Below are positions 1 through 7,902 of a stretch of DNA of 64,000 nt, piece after piece. Within the stretch, counting starts at the first letter, position 1; each line of letters begins with the position of its first letter. A program made the translations under genes and the position numbers. Below the pieces are notes generated by a model. The model was not told where the DNA came from, did no database searches, and saw only the letters and a list, made by a program, of their open reading frames with translations. Where the stretch lies: assembly GCA_016714645.1 (NCBI GenBank), contig JADKCI010000001.1, positions 310,001-374,000 on the forward strand, given 5' to 3'. The stretch is from Chromatiaceae bacterium. Lineage in GTDB: Bacteria; Pseudomonadota; Gammaproteobacteria; Chromatiales; Chromatiaceae.

Positions 1-75
1 ACACACCACGGGCGTGGCTCCAGGTCGGGGGCCAGCCCGAGCGGGTCGCGGCCGCCTCCGGCGGCGTCCGTCCGC

Positions 76-1179
76 TCAACCCCGGGGCCGGTTGGCGCGC
101 CAGCAACTGGCGGATGTCCCGGACCAGCGGCGGAAGGCCCGGCTAAAGGCCGTGGCATCGGCATAGCCGAGCGCCATCGCCAGATCCTCGACGCTGAGCA
201 GGGTATCGCGCAGGAGTTGGCGCGCGATCCGATAGCGGCTCTCGTCAAGGAGGATCCGAAAGCTTGTGCCCTCGGCCTGGAGGCGGCGGTTGAGGGTGCG
301 CGGATGCAGCCTGAAGAGCACGGCCATCTGCTCCAGGCTGGTTCCGCCCAATGGGTCGCCAGCGATCAGCAAGCGACGCAGAACACGTTCGACCCGCTTG
401 CAAAATCCGATACCGCGTAGGGCTTCCATGGCCTCGATCTCCCGCAGTATGCGCACATAGGCGAGCGCATCGGCCCCCTCCAGCGGCCGGGTCAGACAGA
501 GGGCGGGGAAGGCTATGGCCGCGTGCCGGGCCCCAATCCGCGGAGGGCAACGGAAGAAGGCCCGGTAAGGGGCCAGATCCCGATTCGGCGCCGGGTGCAG
601 CGCGACCTCGGTAGCCCCCCAATCTGGACCTCCCAGGGTCGTCAGGACCTTGAAGAGGATCGCCAGGGCACCGTCGTAGATCTGGTGCGTGCCCGGCACG
701 TCCGGCCAGTGGATAACGTAGCCGACCATCGCCTGATCGCCACGCTCCCACAGCAGTGGGACGGCCCCGCGATCATGCAGATGCGAATACAGGATGATGG
801 CACGCAGGGCACTGCCAAGATCCGGCGCGGCTGCGGCGAGTTTCCCGAGTAGGCCCAGGGTCTCCAGCCCGGAGCGCCGCCCAAGTTCCAGGCCCAGATG
901 GGGATACTGGGTCTCCTTGGCGCAGTGGATCATCAGACGGCCCATCGCCACGAAAGGAATGGTGTTCTCCGCGTCCTGGAAAAGCGCCAGGTCCAGGCCG
1001 GCCTCGCCAATCAGGCGGTCGGGGTCCTGGCCCAACTCCCGCAGCAGCCCGGGCAGGGGGAGCAAGGCAGCCATGCGGCAGGTTCCTTCCCCGACCAGCG
1101 CCAGGCCGGCTGGTGTACGATTAGGCTCGCGATCGACCGTTTTCATGAGCTGGTGCTCGCAAGACGGGCATGATGGCAT
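76..1179 (-). CDS. AraC-family transcriptional regulator (OruR/Arabinose_bd type)
   Basis: This cytoplasmic one-component regulator has an N-terminal ligand-binding region (about residues 35-220) of the Arabinose_bd/OruR type and a C-terminal AraC helix-turn-helix pair (about 260-360). The landmark LHPRTLNRRLQAEGTSF marks the first helix-turn-helix, and GYADATAFSRAFRRWSG marks the second. It reads in the same direction as the arylsulfatase gene and lies just downstream of it. A clear paralog stands on the other side of the sulfatase gene at 4145-5239, with shared blocks such as DAEN.IPF and LHDRGA. The start is uncertain. The first ATG at 1179 has no good ribosome site, and a second ATG at 1146 is also possible. 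The effector is unknown; a sulfate ester or its phenol product is only a guess from context. Confidence 0.85.
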   Translation of the reverse strand: MPSCPSCEHQLMKTVDREPNRTPAGLALVGEGTCRMAALLPLPGLLRELGQDPDRLIGEAGLDLALFQDAENTIPFVAMGRLMIHCAKETQYPHLGLELGRRSGLETLGLLGKLAAAAPDLGSALRAIILYSHLHDRGAVPLLWERGDQAMVGYVIHWPDVPGTHQIYDGALAILFKVLTTLGGPDWGATEVALHPAPNRDLAPYRAFFRCPPRIGARHAAIAFPALCLTRPLEGADALAYVRILREIEAMEALRGIGFCKRVERVLRRLLIAGDPLGGTSLEQMAVLFRLHPRTLNRRLQAEGTSFRILLDESRYRIARQLLRDTLLSVEDLAMALGYADATAFSRAFRRWSGTSASCWRANRPRG

Positions 1180-1333
1180 GGGTGATGAGCGCTATTTCCT
1201 AGCCATGGCCTAGGCAGCCGGTGGCCAAGTGGCGTTGGCGCCGTCCTTGGCTCCTGGGTATTGGCAATAGGGCTAAGGCTGCAGGCCGCCCGTTGCCGAG
1301 CGACCCCGGCCTGCGGATGACGCGAGGGGATAG

Positions 1334-3844
1334 CTATTCTCTGCCCGCCTCCGTCTTGGCTGTGCCCTCCTTCAGCTTCTGAATATCCTCGGGCGAGAGC
1401 TCCGGACGGTCCACCTTGATGGTCAGCTTGTCGAGCTTGGCAGTCAGCGGGAAGGGCGGCTGGTAGTCAGCGTCGTTTACCCCGGTCAGCGTGTCGGAGC
1501 CGATATCGAAGGACTCGTCCCATTGCAGGATCATGGGGAGCGTATGGGGCAGGCTAATGGTCTGGACCGCCTTGCCGTCCACCTTGAGGGTACCGGTGCC
1601 GGGCCGGCCGAGGCCGCTCATGTTATTGAAGGCGAGGGTGCCGACACCGAGGCCGTCGTACTGGAAGTCGAACTCGATACGGTGCTTACCGGACGTGAGG
1701 GCATCAGGCCCTTCCCACTTGACACGCTTGAGGTCGATGAGATTCCAGAGGAAGACCGGCTTGCCCTTGAGCAGATAGAAGCCATAGCCGGCAAAGCGCC
1801 CGCCCGAGGTCAGGATCATGCCTTCGGCACCGCCTTCCGGCACCTCGATGTCCGCCGTGATGGTATAGGAGCTGTTGAGCAGCATCGGTGAGTCGCCCTG
1901 GGGCAGCCCGACCATGGGGTGCGTATAGACGAACTCGCTGCGCCCGGCGGTGATGTTGGGGCGCGGGGCCACGATGCGCGCGGCTACCGAGGCGTCCAGG
2001 GGGAAGACCTGGTGCTTCTTTGCCTCCTCGATGAATATTTGCTTCAGCTCCTTGACCTTGTTGGGATGCTGGTCGGCGATGTCCTTGGACTGGCTGAAGT
2101 CCTTGGTCAGGTCATAGAGCTCCAGCACCTGGTTGTTCAGCGGGTCCGGGTTGGCGGCGCCAAAGGCCTCCCAGGGCGCGCGGTTGACCTTGGTACTGAG
2201 CAGCCAGCCCTCGTGATAGAGGGCCCACTGCCCCATCATCTCGAAGTATTGGGTCTTGTGCCGAGACGGCGTTTTGGCATTCTTCTCGTCGAAGGTGTAG
2301 GCGAAGCTGGTGCCCTCGATAGGCGCCTGTTTGATGCCGTCCACCTGTTCGGGGGCGGGAATGCCGGAGACCTCCAGGAGGGTGGGTACCACGTCGATGA
2401 CGTGCATGAACTGCTCGCGCAGGGCGCCCTTGTCCTTGATATGGCCGGGCCAGGAGACGGCCATGCACTGGCGGATGCCGCCGAGCTTGGAGGCGTTCTG
2501 CTTGAACCAGGTGAAGGGCGTGTCGAAGGCCCAGGACCAGCCCGCCGACATGTGGTTGTAGGTCTGCTCGGTACCCCAAACGTCATACCACTTCATCTGC
2601 TCGGCGGCGGGCATCATGTTGACGCCGTTGAAGAAGGCGACCTCGTTGGGGGTGCCCAGGGGTCCGCCCTCGGCGCTGGTGCCGTTGTCGCCGTTGATGT
2701 AGATGACCAGCGTGTCATCAAGTTTGCCCATGTCCTTGACGGCCTGGATGACCCGGCCGATCTCGTGGTCGTTGTAGGCCTCGAAGGCGGCGAAGACCTC
2801 CACCTGGCGGATGAAGAGCTTTTTCTCCTCTGCCGTGAGCTCATCCCAGGGCTTGATCACCTCCTTGGGCCAGGGCTCCAACTGGGTGTCGGCCGGGATT
2901 ACGCCGAGCCGCTTCTGGTTCTCGAAGATCCGCTCGCGCAGCTTCTCGTACCCGTCGTCGAAGAGGTGCATGGCGCTGATCTTGTCCACCCATTCCTGGG
3001 TCGGGTGATGAGGCGCATGGGTGGCACCGGGGACGTAATAGAGGAAGAAGGGCTTGCTCGGATCGATCTGGTTGATCCGGTTCAGGTAGTCGATGGCATC
3101 GTCGGCCATGCCGGTGATCAGGTTCCACTCCGGCTTGCCTTCGAAGGGATAGATCTGGGTGGTGTTGCGGAAGAGGTTCGGCTGCCACTGGTTGGCATCG
3201 CCCCCGACGAAGCCGAAGAAGTAATCGAAGCCTTGACCGACGGGCCAATGCTCGAAGGGTCCGACCTGGCTGGCCGCGAAGGCCGGGACATTGTGGTCCT
3301 TGCCGAACCAGGAGGTGGCATAGCCGTTCTCCTTGAGGATGCGCCCGATGGTCGCCTTGTCCTTGGCGATGATGCTGTTGTAGCCGGGGAAGCCGGTGGA
3401 CTGCTCCGAGATGACGCCGAAGCCGGCGGAGTGGTGGTTACGCCCCGTGATCAGGGCGGCGCGCGTCGGCGAGCAGAGCGCGGTGGAATGGATGTTGTTG
3501 TAGCGCAGGCCGTCCTGGGCGATGCGGTCCATGGTCGGGGTCGGGATGACGCCGCCGAAGGTGCTTGGCACGCCGAAACCCGAGTCGTCGGTCATGATGA
3601 GCAGGACGTTAGGCGCCTTCTTGGGCGGCACCAAGCGCGGTGCCCACCAGGGCTTGGACTGAAGGGCGTCGTCCTTGATGACGCCGCCGAAGGCCGGATC
3701 GGGCGCGGGCAGTTGCTTGCCGCTGATCGTCGTCGTCGCGCTGGGGGAGCCCGGGGGACTATGGCTCGGCCCCGGGTCGGCCGCCTGGCTAATGCCAGCG
3801 ACAAGACCCAGGGCGATCAGCAAGGTCATAGAAAGTGTCTTCAT
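1334..3844 (-). CDS. secreted arylsulfatase (formylglycine-dependent, S1 family)
   Basis: The enzyme hydrolyses sulfate esters, releasing inorganic sulfate. It is 836 residues long from the chosen start. An N-terminal signal peptide (MKTLSMTLLIALGLVAGISQ) sends it to the periplasm or beyond. The metal-binding start LLIMTDDSGFG and the sulfatase signature LCSPTRAALITGR are both present, and Cys124 is the residue converted to formylglycine in this family. A C-terminal beta-rich extension of roughly 200 residues follows the catalytic core, as in large AtsA-type enzymes. The start at 3844 is preferred over an ATG at 3904 because GGAGAAG lies just upstream and the signal peptide starts there. Its neighbours are two AraC regulators and a SulP transporter, which suggests a sulfate-scavenging unit. 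The in vivo substrate is unknown. Confidence 0.93.
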   Translation of the reverse strand: MKTLSMTLLIALGLVAGISQAADPGPSHSPPGSPSATTTISGKQLPAPDPAFGGVIKDDALQSKPWWAPRLVPPKKAPNVLLIMTDDSGFGVPSTFGGVIPTPTMDRIAQDGLRYNNIHSTALCSPTRAALITGRNHHSAGFGVISEQSTGFPGYNSIIAKDKATIGRILKENGYATSWFGKDHNVPAFAASQVGPFEHWPVGQGFDYFFGFVGGDANQWQPNLFRNTTQIYPFEGKPEWNLITGMADDAIDYLNRINQIDPSKPFFLYYVPGATHAPHHPTQEWVDKISAMHLFDDGYEKLRERIFENQKRLGVIPADTQLEPWPKEVIKPWDELTAEEKKLFIRQVEVFAAFEAYNDHEIGRVIQAVKDMGKLDDTLVIYINGDNGTSAEGGPLGTPNEVAFFNGVNMMPAAEQMKWYDVWGTEQTYNHMSAGWSWAFDTPFTWFKQNASKLGGIRQCMAVSWPGHIKDKGALREQFMHVIDVVPTLLEVSGIPAPEQVDGIKQAPIEGTSFAYTFDEKNAKTPSRHKTQYFEMMGQWALYHEGWLLSTKVNRAPWEAFGAANPDPLNNQVLELYDLTKDFSQSKDIADQHPNKVKELKQIFIEEAKKHQVFPLDASVAARIVAPRPNITAGRSEFVYTHPMVGLPQGDSPMLLNSSYTITADIEVPEGGAEGMILTSGGRFAGYGFYLLKGKPVFLWNLIDLKRVKWEGPDALTSGKHRIEFDFQYDGLGVGTLAFNNMSGLGRPGTGTLKVDGKAVQTISLPHTLPMILQWDESFDIGSDTLTGVNDADYQPPFPLTAKLDKLTIKVDRPELSPEDIQKLKEGTAKTEAGRE

Positions 3845-4144
3845 GCGTAACTTCTCCACAAGGATGACTGGATGGTGGCAATGGGGATTATTGATAATTT
3901 TCAAGCCACTGGAGAGGGCTGGCTGGGGACGGGGCAGGGTTGTTATTATTCCTGGGCTTATGTGCGTAAGATGCGCTAGATGGGATTTGCTCCATCTTGG
4001 GCCGCCGCCACCCGGGCGACTCGCTTCATCATCAAGGACATGACCCCGGGCGCGGGTTGGTCAGCGCGCACCCTAACGGGATTATTACCGGAAGGGCAGG
4101 CGTCTGCTTGACATATTGCGACAAATTACCGAGGTTCTGTATCC
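3845..4144. promoter_or_regulatory. divergent intergenic region between arylsulfatase and AraC regulator
   Basis: These 300 bases separate the sulfatase gene (leftward) from the second AraC gene (rightward) and must carry both promoters. A TTGACA hexamer at 4108-4113 could be a -35 element for the rightward gene, but no good -10 follows at 16-18 bases. GAGG at 4131-4134 is the likely ribosome site. AraC binding half-sites were not identified with any certainty. Confidence 0.4.
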
Positions 4145-5239
4145 ATGAGTGATAGCCCGTCCCAGGGCCTGGCGCTCCCGAAAGCCGGCCTTTGGGAGCG
4201 ACCCGCCCTTGAAGCTAGCCTCAGGGTCGGTCCCATGGTCGGGGTGCCCGCGCTGCTGGAGGAGTTGGGCGTGGATTTGGAGGCCGCGATCGGTCCCCTG
4301 GGCTTGGTGGAGACGCTGTTCAGCGATGCCGAGAATTTGATCCCCTTCCCGATTCTGGGTCGGTTGCTACAGGCCGGCGCGACACTGACCGGCTGTCCTC
4401 ATTTCGGCCTGCTGCTCGGCCAGCGCATGGGGCCTGAGTGCTTGGGTCTGATCGGCCAACTGCTCCCCCATGCGCCGGATGTTGGCACGGCTCTGCGGAG
4501 TCTGGTGCTTAATCTGCATCTGCACGACCGGGGTGCGGCGCCCCTCTTGTCCTTGGAGGGCGAGATGGCGGTGCTGAGTTACTTGATTTACCGCCACGGG
4601 GAGGGAACCGACCAGATTAATGACGGCGCCATGGCCATCTGCTTGAACATTATGCGTTCGCTGTGCGGTCCCGCCTGGCTCCCCAGCGAGGTCCTGTTTG
4701 CTCACCGCCAACCGGAGGATATCGCCCCCTTTCGCCGCTGCTTTCAGGCCCCCTTGCGCTTCGATCGTGAACAGACGGCCCTGGTCTTTCCCGCGAAGTG
4801 GCTGAACCAGGCCCTGCCGGGGGCCGATCCCGCTCGGCACCAGGAAATCGAGCAGCGGATAGTTGCGTTGGCTGATCTAAGCCAGACTGATCTGGTCGGC
4901 CGCTTGCGTTGTACGCTGCGCACCCTGCTTACCACCTCCCGGGGTTCCCAGGAGGAGGTCGCGGAACTCTTTTCCCTGCACCCCCGGACCCTCAACCGCC
5001 GCCTGGCGGAGCAAGGCACCAGCCTCAAGGCCTTGGTGGCGGAGGTCCGGTATGACATCGCTTGCCAGTTGCTGGCGAACACGGCCCTGTCCGTTGGCCA
5101 GATCGCGGCTATCCTAGGCTATGGCGAGATCAGCGCCCTGACGCGCGCCTTTCGCCGCTGGTCGGGGATGTCGCCCCAGGCTTGGAGAAATCAACCCGGA
5201 ATTGCTGCCGTCAGGCCAAGGGCGGGGGAGGAGACATGA
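4145..5239 (+). CDS. AraC-family transcriptional regulator, paralog of the one at 76-1179
   Basis: This 364-residue regulator has the same two-part layout as its paralog: an Arabinose_bd/OruR-like sensor region (about residues 25-215) and an AraC DNA-binding domain at the C-terminus (about 255-350; landmarks LHPRTLNRRLAEQGTS and GYGEISALTRAFRRWSG). Its stop codon overlaps the start of the SulP transporter gene in an ATGA arrangement at 5236-5239, so the two proteins are almost certainly co-translated. It is divergent from the arylsulfatase gene. The arrangement suggests that it controls sulfatase and transporter expression, but the inducer cannot be read from the sequence. Confidence 0.88.
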   Translation: MSDSPSQGLALPKAGLWERPALEASLRVGPMVGVPALLEELGVDLEAAIGPLGLVETLFSDAENLIPFPILGRLLQAGATLTGCPHFGLLLGQRMGPECLGLIGQLLPHAPDVGTALRSLVLNLHLHDRGAAPLLSLEGEMAVLSYLIYRHGEGTDQINDGAMAICLNIMRSLCGPAWLPSEVLFAHRQPEDIAPFRRCFQAPLRFDREQTALVFPAKWLNQALPGADPARHQEIEQRIVALADLSQTDLVGRLRCTLRTLLTTSRGSQEEVAELFSLHPRTLNRRLAEQGTSLKALVAEVRYDIACQLLANTALSVGQIAAILGYGEISALTRAFRRWSGMSPQAWRNQPGIAAVRPRAGEET

Positions 5240-6933
5240 TGAGTAGGGATCAAACCACGGGGGCAACCCACCCGGTCGCCGGGTCCATCCGGTTCGACCT
5301 GGTCGCCGGCCTCACGGCGGCGGCCGTCGTCGTGCCCAAGGCCATGGCCTATGCGACGGTGGCCGGCCTGCCGGTGGCGGTGGGCCTCTATACCGCCTTC
5401 GTGCCGATGGTCATCTACGCCCTGCTCGGTTCCTCGCGGGTGCTCAGCGTCAGTTCGACCACTACCCTCGCCATCCTGGCCGGAACCCAGCTCGGGCTGG
5501 CGGTGCCCAGCGGCGACCCGGCCCAACTCGTGACCGCCGCCGCGACCCTGACCGGCTTGGTGGGCGTCATGCTGGTGCTGGCGGGTGTCCTGCGTCTGGG
5601 CTTCGTCGCCAACTTCATTTCGACCCCCGTCTTGACCGGCTTCAAGGCCGGCATCGGCCTGGTGATCGTGCTCGACCAGGTGCCCAAGCTGCTCGGGATC
5701 CATATCGAGAAGGCGGGCTTTTTCCGTGATGTCGTCAGTCTCGTCCACCACCTGCCCCAGACCTCGTTGACCACGCTGGCCATGGCGGCGGCCACCCTGC
5801 TGGTGTTGATCTTCCTGGAGCGGCGATGGCCCCAGGCGCCAGCCCCCCTGGTCGCCGTGGGCGGGGCCATCGCCGCCACCTGGTTGCTGGGATTACCGGA
5901 ACTGGGGGTGTCAATCGTCGGCCTCATTCCCCAGGGGCTGCCCGCCCTGACCCTGCCCGATCCGGCCTTGGTCGAAATGCTCCTGCCGGGGGCTCTGGGC
6001 ATCGCCCTGATGAGCTTCACCGAGTCGATTGCGGCGGGGCGCGCCTTCGCCAAGCAGACCGACCCACCCATCGATGCTAATCGCGAACTGCTGGCCACGG
6101 GGGCGGCCAATCTCGGTGGCGCCCTGTTCGGCGCCATGCCCGCGGGTGGCGGCACCTCGCAGACGGCCGTGGTGTGCGCCGCCGGTGGACGCACGCGGAT
6201 GGCCGCGCTGGTAACGGCGGGGGTGGCGGCGGCCACCATGCTGCTGCTGGCCCCGGTGCTGGGCCTGCTGCCTTATGCGACCCTGGCGGCGGTGGTGATA
6301 GTTTACTCGGTGGGGCTCATCCAGCCGGCCGAGTTCCTCGCTATTCGCCAGGTGCGACGGATGGAGTTCCGCTGGGCGCTGGTGGCCTGCCTGGGTGTCC
6401 TGGTTTTCGGCACCCTCAAGGGCATCGTGGTGGCGATCATCCTGTCGCTGCTAGGTCTGGCCAGCCAGGAGGCCCGGCCGAACCTCTATGTCATCGGTCG
6501 CAAACGGGGGGTGGACGTGTTGCGGCCCCTGTCCCCGGAGCACCCGGACGACGAGACCTTTCCTGGCTTGCTGATCCTGCGTCCCGAGGGGCGGATCTTC
6601 TTCTTCAACGCCCGCCAGCTTGGGGAGCGGATACTGGCGCTGGCGGAGGAACATCAACCCCGCGTCCTCTTGCTCGACCTGAGTCGGGTGCCGGACATCG
6701 AGTATTCGGCGCTGCAGGCGCTCATCGAAGGGGAGCGGCGGGCCTGTGAGCGAGGCTTTGCCCTGTGGCTGTCCGGGCTCAACCCCGGCGTCCTGGAGGT
6801 GGTGCGCAACGCGGGCCTTGCCGACCGCCTGGGCCGGGACCAGTTGCTGTTCAATGTGCGGCTGGCGATCCAGCGCTATCAGGCCCTGCCACCGGCGACA
6901 GGGTCGGTGGCAGGGCCTGTGGTGGGGGGCTAG
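5236..6933 (+). CDS. SulP-family inorganic anion transporter with STAS domain
   Basis: This is an inner-membrane anion transporter, most likely for sulfate or bicarbonate, 565 residues long. The N-terminal three quarters form the hydrophobic SLC26/SulP core. The signature region is visible near the start (VAGLTAAAVVVPKAMAYAT). A cytoplasmic STAS domain occupies about residues 430-545 (GLLILRPEGRIFFFNARQLG onward). The start at 5236 is supported by GGGGAGGAG just upstream and by the ATGA overlap with the AraC stop; a second ATG follows at once at 5239. Together with the adjacent secreted arylsulfatase this suggests uptake of the released sulfate. SulP substrates vary, so sulfate is an inference from context. 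It ends one base before the stop of the convergent repeat-protein gene. Confidence 0.9.
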   Translation: MMSRDQTTGATHPVAGSIRFDLVAGLTAAAVVVPKAMAYATVAGLPVAVGLYTAFVPMVIYALLGSSRVLSVSSTTTLAILAGTQLGLAVPSGDPAQLVTAAATLTGLVGVMLVLAGVLRLGFVANFISTPVLTGFKAGIGLVIVLDQVPKLLGIHIEKAGFFRDVVSLVHHLPQTSLTTLAMAAATLLVLIFLERRWPQAPAPLVAVGGAIAATWLLGLPELGVSIVGLIPQGLPALTLPDPALVEMLLPGALGIALMSFTESIAAGRAFAKQTDPPIDANRELLATGAANLGGALFGAMPAGGGTSQTAVVCAAGGRTRMAALVTAGVAAATMLLLAPVLGLLPYATLAAVVIVYSVGLIQPAEFLAIRQVRRMEFRWALVACLGVLVFGTLKGIVVAIILSLLGLASQEARPNLYVIGRKRGVDVLRPLSPEHPDDETFPGLLILRPEGRIFFFNARQLGERILALAEEHQPRVLLLDLSRVPDIEYSALQALIEGERRACERGFALWLSGLNPGVLEVVRNAGLADRLGRDQLLFNVRLAIQRYQALPPATGSVAGPVVGG

Positions 6934-6934
6934 A

Positions 6935-7549
6935 TCAGGCCTTGGGGTCCGTGCCCTTCATAAAATTGGCGCGGCGCTCCTGGCTGGCCTTGATGGCCTC
7001 GGCGTGGCGGGTGGCGGCGGCCTTGCGCATTTCGTCGCGGCGGGCCTGTATCTGCTGGCGGCGTTCGGCCTGCTTGGCCATCATGGGATGGGCCGGACGG
7101 CTCAGGTTCTGGCCTGTGCAGTCGGGCTGGGCGGGAGCGCCCGCGATCTCGGGCATGGGGGGCATTTCCGGCATTTGCCCAAACTCGGGCATGGGAGGCA
7201 TTTCCGGCATCTGCCCAAACTCGGGCATGGGCGGGAATTCAGGCTGCTGGGCGAATTCCGGCATGGCGGGAAACTCCGGCATGGCCGGGAACTCTGGCAT
7301 GGCCGGGAATTCGGGCCGCTTTGGCATCGCGAAGGCGGGGTCCATGGCGGGCGGCTGGCTGGCCTGACGCATGGCGGCTTGCCATTCGGCCTGCATCTTG
7401 GCCTGCTCCTCGGCATGGCGGGTGGCCTGCTGGCGCATCTCCTCCTGGAAGGCCGGATCCCCATGGGGGGCGGTGGTCCACCAGGCGCTGGCGGAAGAAG
7501 AAACGGCCGCGAGGGCGGCCACCGAGACAGCAAGGACGATCTTATTCAT
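6935..7549 (-). CDS. secreted Met/Pro-rich repeat protein (MPEF repeats), function unknown
   Basis: I do not recognise a family. The 204-residue protein starts with a clear signal peptide (MNKIVLAVSVAALAAVSSSA) cleaved near ASA-WW. A charged, Gln/Ala-rich and probably coiled segment follows (about 28-75). Next come about nine repeats of the form (P)MPEF or MPEM (about 80-130). One Cys lies near residue 141, and a second basic helical segment with an ERRQQIQ-type pattern ends the protein. The mature N-terminus (WW after the signal) resembles that of sulfur globule proteins of purple sulfur bacteria, but the Gly/Tyr-rich repeats of those proteins are absent. The start at 7549 is chosen for the signal peptide; a longer ORF to 7642 lacks one. 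It converges tail-to-tail with the SulP gene. Confidence 0.75.
   Translation of the reverse strand: MNKIVLAVSVAALAAVSSSASAWWTTAPHGDPAFQEEMRQQATRHAEEQAKMQAEWQAAMRQASQPPAMDPAFAMPKRPEFPAMPEFPAMPEFPAMPEFAQQPEFPPMPEFGQMPEMPPMPEFGQMPEMPPMPEIAGAPAQPDCTGQNLSRPAHPMMAKQAERRQQIQARRDEMRKAAATRHAEAIKASQERRANFMKGTDPKA
7150..7320. repeat. tandem coding repeats of the MPEF protein
   Basis: Two nearly identical 40-bp units lie at about 7150-7189 and 7190-7229, followed to about 7320 by shorter 15- to 18-bp units encoding MPEFPA. They are all in frame within the secreted protein gene, so slippage would change the repeat number without breaking the frame. Confidence 0.8.
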
Positions 7550-7902
7550 TGGGTTATACACCTCGAAATTACCAAGAAAATGAAGGGCTAGCAAAGCTTG
7601 TTGTTGTCCTGGGCCGGATAGAGCATCCGGAACCATGGGCAATTAGTATATTAGAAAATTATGAAATAGCAATATGCCCCTCCGCGCTATACCCAGAGCC
7701 TGTAACGCTTCGGCCTAGGGTAGCGGACCCTGAAAACCCAAAAAGCGGCTTCTTGGGTATAAAACCGGCCGGCAGCCTGCCCGCCGGGCTCTGCCCCGCC
7801 GTGTCGCGCCCCGCCTAGGCGGATGATGATAAGGCCGGCAAGTTTCCGGCCTGGCTGCTAGACTCGAAGCCCATGATCCACGGCCTTTTTGCGGGGTTCC
7901 CC
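7550..7902. other. intergenic region between the MPEF-repeat gene and the alpha-2-macroglobulin gene
   Basis: These 353 bases hold the divergent promoters. The AT content rises sharply at 7640-7680, which is unusual for this window and fits promoter DNA. An imperfect inverted repeat (CCCAAAAAGC / GCTTCTTGGG type) sits at about 7737-7758. No convincing gene is present. Confidence 0.4.

Noticed and set aside
1281..1314. inverted repeat GCAGGCC / GGCCTGC downstream of the arylsulfatase gene
   Set aside because: The arms are 20 bases apart and no T-run follows on the minus strand, so it is not a convincing terminator.
1919..3850. 643-codon plus-strand open frame opposite the arylsulfatase
   Set aside because: It mirrors the sulfatase gene codon for codon, is Gly/Val/Asp-rich without motifs, and the sulfatase frame carries all catalytic residues.
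7150..7320. CRISPR-like array
   Set aside because: The repeats are in frame within a coding gene and have no unique spacers; no cas genes are present.
6935..7549. assignment of the MPEF protein as a sulfur globule protein
   Set aside because: Only the signal peptide and WW start resemble that group; the repeats differ, so I kept it as unknown.
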